From Paenibacillus rhizovicinus (GTDB lineage: Bacteria; Bacillota; Bacilli; Paenibacillales; Paenibacillaceae): a stretch of 64,000 nucleotides of DNA. Positions 15,444-24,637 of this stretch are shown piece by piece (the stretch's first letter is position 1; each line of letters opens with the position of its first letter). Where the stretch lies: contig NZ_CP048286.1 in the NCBI RefSeq assembly GCF_010365285.1, forward strand, positions 620,001 through 684,000, read 5' to 3'. The translations under genes were made by a program, and so were the position numbers. Under the pieces are notes generated by a model. The model saw only the letters and a program-made list of their open reading frames with translations, was not told where the DNA came from and did no database searches.

Positions 15444-15923
15444 ATGCGCAGACATGTATGGTTTCCTCTGTTTCTATGTTTGGTCGTCTTGGGTCTCGCG
15501 GGTTGTTCGTCTGCAACGAGCCGCGACGGCACGCCGGCGCCCGAATCCGCAGTCCCGGTCACCTCGGTAAGCTGGACGCCGGATCGACATCCGCCTATGC
15601 CTGAAATGACGATAAACGGCCGGCCCGCCGAGATGGATCTCGTCAGCTACTCGTGGTGTCCGCCGGAGGGCAAGGGAAGCTGCACGTCCATTGAGCTGTC
15701 GATCGCCACCGCAATCATGACACACGCATCCGCAGGTTCGAAGCTGGACGTTAAGCAGCCAGATGGCGCCAAGACATGCACGCTCCTCAATGAGGACAAA
15801 GGGTTTACGGGCGACCCTTATGTCGTACCCGGCACGAAGGGCGTCTATCATTACAGCATTCATTGCGATTGGACGTCGAATCAAGGCAAATCGACGTATT
15901 CTTTCGCGATCGAAGTCGTGTAA
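15444..15923 (+). CDS. Small secreted lipoprotein, unknown function
   Basis: A 159-residue protein with a lipoprotein signal peptide (VVLGLAGC, lipidated Cys at about 21) and a soluble region with three further Cys in the pattern WCPPEGKGSC and, later, HCDW. These could form disulfides outside the cell. No family is recognised. The start ATG follows a weak GAGAGTAGG site. It is convergent with the amine oxidase gene. Confidence 0.72.
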   Translation: MRRHVWFPLFLCLVVLGLAGCSSATSRDGTPAPESAVPVTSVSWTPDRHPPMPEMTINGRPAEMDLVSYSWCPPEGKGSCTSIELSIATAIMTHASAGSKLDVKQPDGAKTCTLLNEDKGFTGDPYVVPGTKGVYHYSIHCDWTSNQGKSTYSFAIEVV

Positions 15924-15966
15924 GTCGATGTACGGCGTGCAAAGCATAACATGGCGCAGGATGCAA

Positions 15967-15998
15967 ACAAGGCGGCCCAATCATTGGGACCGCCTTGT
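15967..15998. terminator. Bidirectional terminator between the lipoprotein and amine oxidase genes
   Basis: ACAAGGCGGCCCAA (15967-15980) pairs with TTGGGACCGCCTTGT (15984-15998), with one unpaired base. Confidence 0.75.
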
Positions 15999-15999
15999 C

Positions 16000-17652
16000 T
16001 TATGGATGCTCGTTCTTCAAATCAAGCCTCGAATCGTTCTTCAAATCCCCAATAATCTCTTGTGCCGCCCGCTCCCCGCTTTCCACCGCACCGTTCATGT
16101 AGCCCTGAAACTCGATGGATGTATGTTCCCCGGCGAAATGGCAGCTGCCGCGAATCCCTTCGCGCGCGCCTTCGATGCCGCCAAACTTCGTATACTGGCC
16201 GATCTTGCGGTACGAATACGAACCCAGCGAATACGGATTGCCCAGCCAATAGTCACGCGCCGCCTTGCCGTTCCACTTCGCCGACAGCCCCGGAAGGACC
16301 GGTTCGATCTGCTGCAGGAACTGCATGGCCCGCTCCTCCGCCGTCCCCGTAATCATGCCTTCTCCAATGATGCCGCCCGTGTAATCGACGAGCATGCCGG
16401 CCGTTCCGGGCTGTCCTCTGACCACGTCGAATGTATTCTGGTAACCGGTATCGGCTATCGTATCCCCGTTCGAGCCGAGCGACAGCCAGTGCCGGTCCGC
16501 GAACTGAAGATGCAGCTTGCTGTTCGTTCCCATGCCGAGCTCTTGGATCGCCTCCAGCTTGAGCGGCTTGAATCCGGCTTGGCTAATATCGACGGATGAT
16601 CGCAGAATCGAGAATGGAACGGTCATTACGACCTTGTCCGCTTCTACGTCGACAATCGCCCCGTCGTGTTGAAAAGCAAGCTTATAGCTGCCGTCCGCGT
16701 TCTCGGTCATGCTTACGAGCCTGTGCCCCCGTGCGATGTTTTGCTCGTCCAGCTTCTCGGCCAGCCGATGCATCAACTGCTCGTTGCCGCCGCGAATATG
16801 AAACCGCTCGTCGGACAGACCGAACATGCGGAAGGCGTCCGCTTCTTCCAGCAATCCGTGCAAATAGAGAAAATTCAGCGCGCTCTGCGAACTGGATTCC
16901 GCCCCGTATTCAATCGTGCAGGCGATATCGACCAGCCTTCCGAACTTGGACGACATCCCTCCGGGAACGGAAGCTTCGATCCAGTCGGTGACAGACATAT
17001 GATCCAGCTCAAACGCCCGCTTCGTGCGGCAATCATATAGCGTCGGGAAGCCCGCGAGCTGCAAATCCCGGTTCAGCTTCGGCAATACGGCCTTGAAGTC
17101 TTCCGCGGCTTCAGCGAACGTATACGGCTGACCGTCGAAATAATAACAGGGCTCCGTTCCAGGCGGTTCCGCCGCGAGCAGATCGGTCAATTTCAACCTC
17201 ATCTCCCTTGCGAGCCGCCGAATGGCTCGATGGCCTGTATCGATGAGCATGCCGCCGCGTTCCGCGACCTGCCCCTCGTCAAAGTCGCCGTATCGCGTAC
17301 TGCAGCGGCCCGCGGCCGGTTTATCGTCGGCTTCATAGATAATCGCCGCGTATCCGGCTTGTTTCAGCCGATAAGCGCATGTTAATCCGGCGAGCCCCGC
17401 CCCGACAATGACGATGCGCGGCGGCGATGCGCTTAATTGGCGGGAAACCGGCTGCAGGCCTTCGTTCGCCTTAACCGCGGCTTCAGGCTCTTCCTTGCTG
17501 CTTACCGATCCGTTACCAAGCCGCTCCAGCATGATTTTGCGCTTCTCCTGTCGTTCCTTAATCACTTTTTCAATCGATACTTGGTTGTATTGCGATGCCC
17601 CTGCGACGACATACATTTCTCGAAGTAATCTGGCCAATGGTGTGCGCGGCAT
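16000..17652 (-). CDS. Flavin-containing amine oxidase (FAD-dependent)
   Basis: A 550-residue oxidase. After a basic N-terminal stretch of about 70 residues comes the FAD dinucleotide motif IVIVGAGLAGLTCAYRL and an acidic strand end YEADD. The C-terminal FAD-contact region includes FAGEHTSIEFQGYMNGAVESG, typical of monoamine, L-amino-acid and tryptophan oxidases. It oxidatively deaminates an amine or amino acid, making H2O2. The ATG at 17652 has AAAGGA seven bases upstream; an in-frame TTG at 17670 was rejected. There is no signal peptide. It is likely monocistronic. Confidence 0.88.
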   Translation of the reverse strand: MPRTPLARLLREMYVVAGASQYNQVSIEKVIKERQEKRKIMLERLGNGSVSSKEEPEAAVKANEGLQPVSRQLSASPPRIVIVGAGLAGLTCAYRLKQAGYAAIIYEADDKPAAGRCSTRYGDFDEGQVAERGGMLIDTGHRAIRRLAREMRLKLTDLLAAEPPGTEPCYYFDGQPYTFAEAAEDFKAVLPKLNRDLQLAGFPTLYDCRTKRAFELDHMSVTDWIEASVPGGMSSKFGRLVDIACTIEYGAESSSQSALNFLYLHGLLEEADAFRMFGLSDERFHIRGGNEQLMHRLAEKLDEQNIARGHRLVSMTENADGSYKLAFQHDGAIVDVEADKVVMTVPFSILRSSVDISQAGFKPLKLEAIQELGMGTNSKLHLQFADRHWLSLGSNGDTIADTGYQNTFDVVRGQPGTAGMLVDYTGGIIGEGMITGTAEERAMQFLQQIEPVLPGLSAKWNGKAARDYWLGNPYSLGSYSYRKIGQYTKFGGIEGAREGIRGSCHFAGEHTSIEFQGYMNGAVESGERAAQEIIGDLKNDSRLDLKNEHP

Positions 17653-17898
17653 TCTATCATCCTTTGACAACTATAATTTGCATGAAGGTGAGCAAGAGTT
17701 GTCTTCATTCAGCATATGCAGTGCGCAAATGATAGGAATTACGCGCATGTCTGTTTTTCATAGAGTTATAGATTCAGATTGATGCTTCCGCTCGCTGCCG
17801 GGAATAATTCATCGTTCCTCCACGAATGAATACAGTGGATCGTGGTAGAATATACCTGTTCATCGTAAGCCATAACTGTCCTATGGAGGTCATCTTGC

Positions 17899-19473
17899 AT
17901 GCTGTTCACGGTTATTCTTGTTGTGCTGCTCATCATCGTTCTCGTCCCTCCCCTCGCGTTCTTCGGCTACATGTTCGCGCTATCCAAGAAACCGAAGCAT
18001 TCTATTATCCGTTCCCATCCTTTCCTTGGCTGGGTTCGCTACTTGCTCGAGAAGCTCGGCCCCGAATTCCGTCAATATTGGTTCGATAACGATACGGAGG
18101 GCAAACCGTTCTCGCGGGCCGATTTCGTCGGGCTCGTCTATGCGGCGAAGTACCGTACGGATCTCATCTCCTTCGGCGGCAGGCGCGATTACGAGAAACC
18201 CGGCTATTATCTATCCAACGCGATGTTCCCGAAGCTGACGACCGAGCTGCGCGTCGATAACGAAGTCGTCCGTCCCGGGCGCAAATACGTCATTACGAAT
18301 GAAGGCCTCTTCACCCGGCAGGAGAAAATCGTGGACGAACAAGTGAAGCCTTGGCTGCTGGCGGAGGAAGATGCCATCGTAGTCGGCGGCGGACGGCGGG
18401 AACCGTGGCGGCTCAAAGGCATGTTCGGCGCGTCGGCGACCTCATTCGGCGCGGTCGGCGAGCACTATATTCAATCTACGGGCAGCGGCGCGCGCATGGC
18501 CGGCGGTTCGTGGATCAATACCGGCGAGGGCGGCGTCGCTGACGTGCACGTGGACACCAAAGCCGACATCGTCGCCCAGATCGGACCCGGCCTGTTCGGC
18601 TACCGGGATCACGAGGGCAAATTCTCGATTGCGGCCTTCAAGGAGAAAGCCGCCATTCCTAACATTAAGGCGTTCGAACTCAAATTCCATCAAGGCGCCA
18701 AGATCCGCGGCGGCCACTTGGAAGGCGCCAAAGTGACGGCACCCGTAGCGAAAGCCCGTCTCGTCCCCATCGGGAAGACGGTCAACTCGCCGAATCGGTT
18801 CGAGTTCTTGACGAACCCCGAGGAAGCGCTTCGTTTCATCCGCACGCTGCAGGATGAGGGCGGCAAGCCTGTCGGCGTCAAAATCGTCGTCGGCGATCCC
18901 AAGCGCCTCGAGCCGTTCTTCCTGGCGATGCTGGCGCTCGACATCTATCCGGACTTCATTACGGTCGACGGTTCCGAAGGCGGCTCCGGCGCGACCTTCA
19001 AGGCGATGGCCGATGGCATGGGGCTGCCCCTCTTCGCGGGCCTGCTCATTCTCGATGACGCCGCGCGTAAATTCGGCGTCCGCGACCGGATCAAGCTGTT
19101 CGCGTCCGGCAAGCTGATTACGCCCGATAAAGTAGCCGTCGCGCTGGCGCTCGGCGCCGATGCCGTCAATTCGGCGCGCGGCTTCATGATGGCGAACGGC
19201 TGCATCATGGCGATGCAGTGCCATACCGGCAAATGTCCGACGGGCATCACGACGACGGATGACAAATTCCAGGAAGCGCTGGTGCCGGAGGAGAAACAAT
19301 GGCGCGTCATGAACTATATCCTGCAAATGCGCGAAGGCCTGTTCTCGCTCGCCGCGGCATGCGGCTTGAACAGCCCGTGCGAGCTGCGGCGCGAGCATGT
19401 CGTCTTCACGAACGAAAGCGGGCAAAGCACGCGGATCGTCGATTTATTCCCCTATCCGGAAACCGTCTCCTAA
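17899..19473 (+). CDS. FMN-binding glutamate-synthase-family protein with N-terminal membrane anchor
   Basis: A 524-residue protein. Residues 3-27 form one membrane segment, and the rest matches the central FMN domain of glutamate synthase large subunits: GGWINTGEGG-like (GGSWINTGEGG), KFHQGAKIRGGHLEG, TVDGSEGGSGATFK and a Cys cluster MQCHTGKCPTG for an Fe-S centre. The amidotransferase and C-terminal domains of true GltB are absent. Similar stand-alone proteins (B. subtilis YerD) have no firm function. TATGGAGG precedes the ATG. A strong terminator lies about 100 bases after the stop. Confidence 0.87.
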   Translation: MLFTVILVVLLIIVLVPPLAFFGYMFALSKKPKHSIIRSHPFLGWVRYLLEKLGPEFRQYWFDNDTEGKPFSRADFVGLVYAAKYRTDLISFGGRRDYEKPGYYLSNAMFPKLTTELRVDNEVVRPGRKYVITNEGLFTRQEKIVDEQVKPWLLAEEDAIVVGGGRREPWRLKGMFGASATSFGAVGEHYIQSTGSGARMAGGSWINTGEGGVADVHVDTKADIVAQIGPGLFGYRDHEGKFSIAAFKEKAAIPNIKAFELKFHQGAKIRGGHLEGAKVTAPVAKARLVPIGKTVNSPNRFEFLTNPEEALRFIRTLQDEGGKPVGVKIVVGDPKRLEPFFLAMLALDIYPDFITVDGSEGGSGATFKAMADGMGLPLFAGLLILDDAARKFGVRDRIKLFASGKLITPDKVAVALALGADAVNSARGFMMANGCIMAMQCHTGKCPTGITTTDDKFQEALVPEEKQWRVMNYILQMREGLFSLAAACGLNSPCELRREHVVFTNESGQSTRIVDLFPYPETVS

Positions 19474-19494
19474 GGCGCCGAGCTCAGAGCTTCG

Positions 19495-19561
19495 AGCTTC
19501 GGACTCCGGGCTTCGGACTCCGAGCGGAAACGTACTGTCGCGGACGCACTGTCGCGGACGC
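19495..19561 (+). repeat. Two short tandem repeats after the glutamate-synthase-like gene
   Basis: A 14-base unit (nGCTTCGGACTCCG) occurs twice at 19495-19522, and a second 14-base unit, ACTGTCGCGGACGC, occurs twice at 19534-19561. Both lie in the 3' untranslated region. Confidence 0.8.
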
Positions 19562-19576
19562 ATAGCAGGCAAGCAA

Positions 19577-19617
19577 AAGGCCCTCTCCCCGTTGAATGGA
19601 CGGGAAGAGGGCCTTTT
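19577..19617 (+). terminator. Terminator of the glutamate-synthase-like gene
   Basis: AAGGCCCTCT pairs with AGAGGGCCTT, followed by TTTTTT. Confidence 0.88.
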
Positions 19618-19619
19618 TT

Positions 19620-20065
19620 GCCGCATGAAACGGCCGGCTGACGCGCGGCATAGCTGGCGCCGACGATACCGCGGCTCAGAACCGTATGCCGATGCTCGAG
19701 GTGCATTAGGCCGGAGCACCCGCGCCTGGCTAGCGAATCCTAATAACCTTATTTAGCCCAATTTCGTTATTACGAATTTCTAACGAACCCTACAAGCGTT
19801 ATAACTTGTAAAATCTCGTTTTCCCGCCTGTTTTCGCGTATTCTGTATCACATAAGGCCGCTGAGATTCGTTAGAATAAAATTCCACCTCTCTTCGACCT
19901 ATTAAGAACACCACGATTCGTTAGCGCCAAACGCTGATTGAAGCAGCGCCCACCGCCTTTTCCGCAGTAGAACCATCTCATGCCTTTAAGTTTCCAATAG
20001 TCGGAATGCTGCAAGTATTTGGTTTCAACACCGTTCCGATCTTGCCCTTTACGAGTATGAATTAA
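19620..20065. other. Non-coding stretch with repeated ATTCGTTAG motifs
   Basis: No gene is supported here. TTCGTTAG or its complement CTAACGAA appears three times (about 19779, 19869 and 19917), along with TTTCGTTATTACGAA. GC content is lower than in the flanking genes. I see no promoter or RNA that can be named. Confidence 0.4.
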
Positions 20066-20085
20066 ATGTGCTATTATTTGCACAT
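20066..20085 (+). promoter_or_regulatory. Perfect inverted repeat before the metallo-hydrolase gene
   Basis: ATGTGC-N8-GCACAT lies 26 bases before the start codon and spans a possible -10 (TATTAT). The position fits a repressor operator. Confidence 0.45.
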
Positions 20086-20111
20086 ATAAGAATAGAAGGT
20101 GGCTCACGACG

Positions 20112-20783
20112 ATGAAAATGATTTGGTACGGACATTCCAGCTTTCTTCTGACCTCCGAGAACGGTACGCGCGTGCTGATCGATCCTTACGGCAAGTTTCT
20201 CGGCTACCGCATGCCGAAGGCGATCGAGGCCGATCTGGTCGTTGTCACGCACAATCATAAAGACCACAATCAGATTAAAGTGGCTTCCGGCAATTACAAG
20301 CTGATCGATCAACCCGAGGCGCAAACGATCAAGGATGTTTCGATCCGCGGCGTCCGTACCTTCCACGATAAACATAATGGCGCGAAACGCGGCGGCAACA
20401 TCTGTTTCCTTATCGAAATGGACGGCGTAGTCGTCTGCCATGCCGGCGATCTTGGACACTTGCTGACAGAGGAGCAGGTTGCGGAAATCGGCCACGTGGA
20501 CGTGCTTATCGTTCCCGTTGGCGGCAGAATGACGTTGAACGGCGCGGAAGCGGCGCAAGTCGTCCGGCAGCTCAAGCCATCCGTTGCCATTCCGATGCAT
20601 TACAGCACGAAAGCGCTCGGTCTGCTCGGCAAGGTCATTTTCCAGAACGCCGAACCATTCATTCAAGCGACAGGACAGCCGTTAACCTCGGATGTCCAAA
20701 CGTTCACGTGGCGCAAGAATGAAGGCGCCGAACAGCCCCGCACGCTCACGTTTCAATACGCCCAGCAATATGCGGGACAATGA
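20112..20783 (+). CDS. UPF0173-like metal-dependent hydrolase (metallo-beta-lactamase fold)
   Basis: A 223-residue cytoplasmic protein. The metal-ligand motif reads VVTHNHKDHNQ (HxHxDH), with further ligands in VCHAGDLGH and a C-terminal IPMHYST. This arrangement matches the YtkL/UPF0173 group, whose substrates are unknown. AAGGTGG lies nine bases upstream of the ATG. A perfect inverted repeat sits just before the ribosome binding site, so expression may be controlled by a repressor. It is convergent with ilvE. Confidence 0.87.
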   Translation: MKMIWYGHSSFLLTSENGTRVLIDPYGKFLGYRMPKAIEADLVVVTHNHKDHNQIKVASGNYKLIDQPEAQTIKDVSIRGVRTFHDKHNGAKRGGNICFLIEMDGVVVCHAGDLGHLLTEEQVAEIGHVDVLIVPVGGRMTLNGAEAAQVVRQLKPSVAIPMHYSTKALGLLGKVIFQNAEPFIQATGQPLTSDVQTFTWRKNEGAEQPRTLTFQYAQQYAGQ

Positions 20784-20810
20784 ACGACTTCCGCTACCCT
20801 GACGCTAGAT

Positions 20811-20850
20811 AAAACAAAAGCCGCGCAGGTCCCATCGGACCTGCACGGCT
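20811..20850 (-). terminator. Terminator downstream of ilvE
   Basis: AGCCGCGCAGGTCC (20819-20832) pairs with GGACCTGCACGGCT (20837-20850). The T-rich run is on the minus-strand side. Confidence 0.75.
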
Positions 20851-20887
20851 TACTCGGACCGCGCCCGGCGCGGTCTTTGTTGTATTT

Positions 20888-20927
20888 CGCTTTAGTTCGC
20901 TTTAGTTCGCTTTAGTTCGCTTTAGTT
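20888..20927. repeat. Four tandem copies of a 10-base unit
   Basis: CGCTTTAGTT is repeated exactly four times, followed by degenerate copies (about 20936-20955) that run up to the ilvE stop codon. This is a short variable-number-like array. Confidence 0.9.
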
Positions 20928-20951
20928 CACAAGAATTCGTTTTACTTCGCT

Positions 20952-22028
20952 TTACTTGACTTCAACCATCCAGCTGAATGGATCTTCCTGCTTGCCGTAT
21001 TGAATGCCAGTCAGGTTATTGTACAGCTTCTCGGAAACTTCGCCCGTTGCGCCGCCGTTGATAACCAGCTTCTCGCCGAGCCAGTTCAGCTCGCCGACCG
21101 GGGAAATGACGGCTGCCGTTCCGGTGCCGAATGCTTCTTCCAGCTTGCCGCTGCGGCCCGCTTCGTAGATTTCTTCGACCGAGAGCACGCGCTCCACGAC
21201 AGGGATGTTCCAATGCTTCAGCAGCTGGATCGTCGAGTTGCGCGTGATGCCGTCCAGGATGCTGCCGTTCAGCGCCGGCGTATAGACAGTGCCGTCGATT
21301 TTGAAGAACACGTTCATGCTGCCGACTTCTTCGATATATTTATGCTCTGCGCCGTCGAGCCAGAGCACTTGCGTGTAGCCTTGCTCGTTCGCGGCTTCCT
21401 GCGCTTTAAGGCCTGCCGCGTAGTTGCCGGCCGTCTTCGCTTCGCCGACGCCGCCTACCATGGCGCGCACGTAGCGGGATTCGACGAAGATTTTGACCGG
21501 GTTAATGCCTTCCGGATAATAAGCCCCTACCGGCGACATGATGATGATGAACTGGTACTCGTGCGAAGGATGAACGCCAAGCAATGGTTCGGTTGCGATG
21601 ACGAACGGACGGATGTATAGCGAATTGCCCGCGCCGTCCGGAATCCAATCCTGGTCGATGTTCGTCAATTCCTTGACCGCTTCGATCCCCAGCTCCTCCG
21701 GAATCGGCGGAATGCTCATGCGGTCGTTGGAACGGTTAAGCCGCTTGAAGTTCATGTCCGGTCTGAACAGCTGCACGCGGCCGTCTTCGGTGCGGTACGC
21801 TTTCAAGCCTTCGAATACGGTTTGTCCATAATGGAACACTTTCGCGGCCGGATCCAGCGTGATGGGCTGGTAAGGCACGATGCGCGCTTGATGCCAGCCT
21901 TCCTCGGACGTGTAATTCATAATGAACATATGATCCGTAAAATGAACGCCGAAGCCCAGTTTGTCTTGATCTGGTTTCACTTTCGGGTTCGTGGTGCGTT
22001 CGATTTGAATCGGTGTGGCTGCGATCAT
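20952..22028 (-). CDS. ilvE: Branched-chain amino acid aminotransferase
   Basis: A 358-residue fold-type IV PLP enzyme. The Schiff-base Lys is in GEAKTAGNYAAGLKAQ, and the cofactor and substrate motifs YIEEVGSMNVFFK and GITRNSTIQLL are present. The length fits the longer group II BCATs (B. subtilis YwaA/IlvK). It interconverts Leu, Ile and Val with their 2-oxo acids, using glutamate/2-oxoglutarate. AGAAGGGATC precedes the ATG. The divergent LysR gene 133 bases away is a candidate regulator. The 3' end abuts a 10-base tandem repeat. Confidence 0.95.
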   Translation of the reverse strand: MIAATPIQIERTTNPKVKPDQDKLGFGVHFTDHMFIMNYTSEEGWHQARIVPYQPITLDPAAKVFHYGQTVFEGLKAYRTEDGRVQLFRPDMNFKRLNRSNDRMSIPPIPEELGIEAVKELTNIDQDWIPDGAGNSLYIRPFVIATEPLLGVHPSHEYQFIIIMSPVGAYYPEGINPVKIFVESRYVRAMVGGVGEAKTAGNYAAGLKAQEAANEQGYTQVLWLDGAEHKYIEEVGSMNVFFKIDGTVYTPALNGSILDGITRNSTIQLLKHWNIPVVERVLSVEEIYEAGRSGKLEEAFGTGTAAVISPVGELNWLGEKLVINGGATGEVSEKLYNNLTGIQYGKQEDPFSWMVEVK

Positions 22029-22094
22029 GGAGATCCCTTCTTTCGCTTGTTTTCATTGCCAGATTGAGTCCTAATTGCATTTTACTATGCCTGT

Positions 22095-22113
22095 AGATAT
22101 ATTAATAATATCT
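22095..22113. promoter_or_regulatory. Inverted repeat between ilvE and the LysR-type gene
   Basis: AGATAT-N7-ATATCT lies in the divergent intergenic region, about 50 bases from the LysR start. The size and position fit a LysR-type recognition site. Confidence 0.5.
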
Positions 22114-22161
22114 ATTTTATCCATTTTGCATACCCTGAAGGTATGGTAAGAGGCGAATCCC

Positions 22162-23067
22162 ATGGACTTGAAACAATTAAAATACTTCCTCGCTATCGCG
22201 GAAGAGAAACAAATAACGCGCGCCGCCAAGCTGCTTCATATGGAACAGCCGCCGCTGAGCCGCCAGTTGATGCTGATGGAGGAGGAATTAGGCGCGAAGC
22301 TGTTCGAACGCGGCCGGAAACAGCTGACGCTGACCGCTGCGGGCGAATTGCTACGCTCCAAAGCCGAATCGCTGCTCGCGCAGCTCGACGAAACCATGCT
22401 GGAGGTCAAGGAACTGGAAGAAGGCGTCCGCGGCACGCTCTCGATCGGCGCCGTCGTCTCCTGCGTGTCGATTCTGCCGAAGCCCATTCAGCAGCTGCGC
22501 ACGGCCTATCCGCAAATCACGTTCAAAATTACCGAAGGCGATCATTTTCTGCTCGGCGAAATGTTGGAGAAGCGCGCGATCGAGCTCGTCGTATCCCGCC
22601 TTCCTTTCGAAACCGGCATCCTGCCTGCCAAGCTGTCGACCTTGCCGCTGCCCTCCGACCCGTACGTGACGGTCTTCCCAAGCTCGTGGGTACCGAAGTC
22701 CGACGATGGCGAACCCGGCATCTCGATGAATGAACTAGCGGAGTACCCGCTGCTCGCATTGAAGACGGACAAGACGATCCGCATGCACGAGCAAGTCGTG
22801 AACGAGTTCAGAAGGCACGGCTTGGAGCCCAACATCATCTGCGAATGTTCAAGCGTTACTGTTATTATGTCCCTAATTGCTTCCGGTATCGGAGTCACCG
22901 TATTTCCGAAATCGATCTTGTCTTCTTTCCCGTACGGCGATGTGACCATGCTTCCCATCCGGGATGCCAATTTCCAATCGGACATCGGCATCCTCTGGTT
23001 GAAAGATCATTTGCTGTCCAAGCGGGCGCAGCACTTCATCGACTATTTCCATACGAACCCCATGTAG
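22162..23067 (+). CDS. LysR-family transcriptional regulator
   Basis: A 301-residue regulator. The N-terminal winged helix-turn-helix begins MDLKQLKYFLAIAEEKQITRAAKLLH, followed by PPLSRQLMLMEEELGAKLFER. The C-terminal two-lobed effector domain starts at about residue 90 (GTLSIGAVVSC). Helix 1 (LKQLKYFLAIAEE) resembles AlsR/BudR-like members, but the effector cannot be read from sequence. It is divergent from ilvE with an inverted repeat between them, so ilvE and itself are the likely targets. AAGAGG precedes the ATG. Confidence 0.93.
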   Translation: MDLKQLKYFLAIAEEKQITRAAKLLHMEQPPLSRQLMLMEEELGAKLFERGRKQLTLTAAGELLRSKAESLLAQLDETMLEVKELEEGVRGTLSIGAVVSCVSILPKPIQQLRTAYPQITFKITEGDHFLLGEMLEKRAIELVVSRLPFETGILPAKLSTLPLPSDPYVTVFPSSWVPKSDDGEPGISMNELAEYPLLALKTDKTIRMHEQVVNEFRRHGLEPNIICECSSVTVIMSLIASGIGVTVFPKSILSSFPYGDVTMLPIRDANFQSDIGILWLKDHLLSKRAQHFIDYFHTNPM

Positions 23068-23104
23068 AATCCCATGCAGAGCATCAAGTAGATCGTTGAA
23101 CACG

Positions 23105-24280
23105 TTATAACGTCTGCACGAACGTATCGATCCGCTCGAGCGCCTCTTCCAGCTGCGACTGCGCGGCAGCGTAGCAGCAGCGAATGAAGCCTTCGCCGCC
23201 AACGCCGAACACATGTCCCGGCACGGCGACGACGCCGACTTCGTCCAGCAGCCTGGTCGCGAATTCATCCGAGCTCAGTCCTGTCCGCGCGATCGACGGG
23301 AAAGCATAGAACGATCCGAGCGGTTCATGGCAAGGGAGACCGATCTTGCGAAGTCCGGCAACGAAGAACTGTCTTCGCTTGTCGTACGATTCCACCATCC
23401 GGTCCTTCTCCTCCAGCCCGTTCACGAGCGATTCCAGAGCGGCGATTTGACCGATAATCGGCGCGCACATCGCGGTATATTGATGAATCTTGAGCATCGC
23501 CGACACCAGCTCGCTCGGGCCGCATGTATAACCGACCCGCCAGCCCGTCATGGCAAAAGCTTTCGAGAAGCCGCTGACGAGCAGCGTCCGTTCCTTCATG
23601 CCGGGCAGCGCCGCGAGGCTCTCGTGCACGCGGCCATAGGTCAGCTCGGCGTAGATTTCATCCGTGATAATAACTAAATTATGCTCCTCGGCCAGTTTGG
23701 CAATCGGCAGCCAATCTTCCCGCGTCATGATCCCGCCGGTCGGGTTGCTCGGATAACTGACCATTAAGATCTTCGATCTTGGCGTCAGCTTCTCCCGCAG
23801 CGCGTCCGCGGTCAGCTTGAACCCGTTCTCGGCCTTCGTTTCGATCGGAACATTCACGCCGCCGAATAAGGCCGCAATCGGCGAATACGCGATGAAGCAA
23901 GGTTCCGGTATCAGAATTTCGTCCCCCGGCGTAATCAAGGCCCGCAGCGCAAGATCGATCGCTTCGCTGCTGCCGTTCGTGACGAGCACTTCGTCCGCAG
24001 GGTCGTAAGCCATCCCGAACGAACCAGCCAGATAGTCCGCGATCGCTTCGCGAAGCTCCGGCAAGCCGGCATTCGGCGTATACGACGTCCGCCCTTTCTC
24101 CAGCGCCGCGATGCAGGCATCCCGAACGGGCTTCGGCGTTACGAAGTCCGGCTCGCCCACGCCGAGCGAGATGATGTCCTTCCGGCCCGCCGCGTAATCA
24201 AAATACCTCCGTATGCCCGATGGCTGCATATCGCGAACCGCCGGCGACAAAAACTCCGTTAACGATGTTGTTCCGATCAT
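23105..24280 (-). CDS. Class I/II aminotransferase, AlaT/PatA-like, under T-box control
   Basis: A 391-residue PLP-dependent enzyme of fold type I. The PLP lysine is in VSGFSKAFAMTGWRVGY; DEIYAELTY and SYPSNPTGG are the usual Asp/Tyr and Asn contacts; GVGEPDF near the N-terminus lines the active site. It transfers an amino group between an amino acid and a 2-oxo acid; similarity is closest to alanine or aromatic/aspartate-type enzymes. A T-box riboswitch and SigA promoter stand upstream, so expression rises when one tRNA is uncharged. The specifier codon would identify the amino acid. Confidence 0.9.
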   Translation of the reverse strand: MIGTTSLTEFLSPAVRDMQPSGIRRYFDYAAGRKDIISLGVGEPDFVTPKPVRDACIAALEKGRTSYTPNAGLPELREAIADYLAGSFGMAYDPADEVLVTNGSSEAIDLALRALITPGDEILIPEPCFIAYSPIAALFGGVNVPIETKAENGFKLTADALREKLTPRSKILMVSYPSNPTGGIMTREDWLPIAKLAEEHNLVIITDEIYAELTYGRVHESLAALPGMKERTLLVSGFSKAFAMTGWRVGYTCGPSELVSAMLKIHQYTAMCAPIIGQIAALESLVNGLEEKDRMVESYDKRRQFFVAGLRKIGLPCHEPLGSFYAFPSIARTGLSSDEFATRLLDEVGVVAVPGHVFGVGGEGFIRCCYAAAQSQLEEALERIDTFVQTL

Positions 24281-24357
24281 CCGTTTCTCCTCCTTCTTAC
24301 GTTCACCGCGAATATGAATAACCTTGGATTCTGCTATGAGTCCGGCTTGGAAAACGC

Positions 24358-24631
24358 AAAAAAACCCGTCCCTGAAAGGGACGGGTTTATACCCGTGTTA
24401 CCACCCTAGTTCCGCGATCCGTTAAAGAAAGCGGCACTCATTCACGTATCCAACAATACGCGTCCCGTTAACGCTGGACCTGCGGCACCGCTTACTCTCA
24501 TTTCAGCTGGCTTCTCGGAGATGGCTTCGGTCAGCGCCTGAATGTTGGTTTGCACCTGCCCCAACTCTCTGTGAATCAGACGGACGACGTACTCTTTCTC
24601 GTCAACGAATTTCATGGTTCATGTGAAGTTT
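24358..24631 (-). promoter_or_regulatory. T-box leader riboswitch
   Basis: On the minus strand, the conserved T-box CTAGGGTGGTAACACGGGT (24409-24391) with the tRNA-acceptor bulge TGGT precedes a terminator stem ACCCGTCCCT/AGGGACGGGT and seven T residues (down to 24358). Upstream are stem I features: an AGTA-containing AAGAGTACG, and AGAGAGTTGGGG with GTGCAAACCAAC as the distal loop region. The bulge predicts a tRNA with discriminator A. The codon read in the specifier loop cannot be fixed by eye; GCC and ATC within GAAGCCATC are candidates. Confidence 0.87.
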
Positions 24632-24637
24632 GTAGTC

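Noticed and set aside
19871..20107. 78-codon minus-strand frame upstream of the metallo-hydrolase
   Set aside because: It lies over the promoter region of the neighbouring gene, has no ribosome binding site and no recognisable domain.
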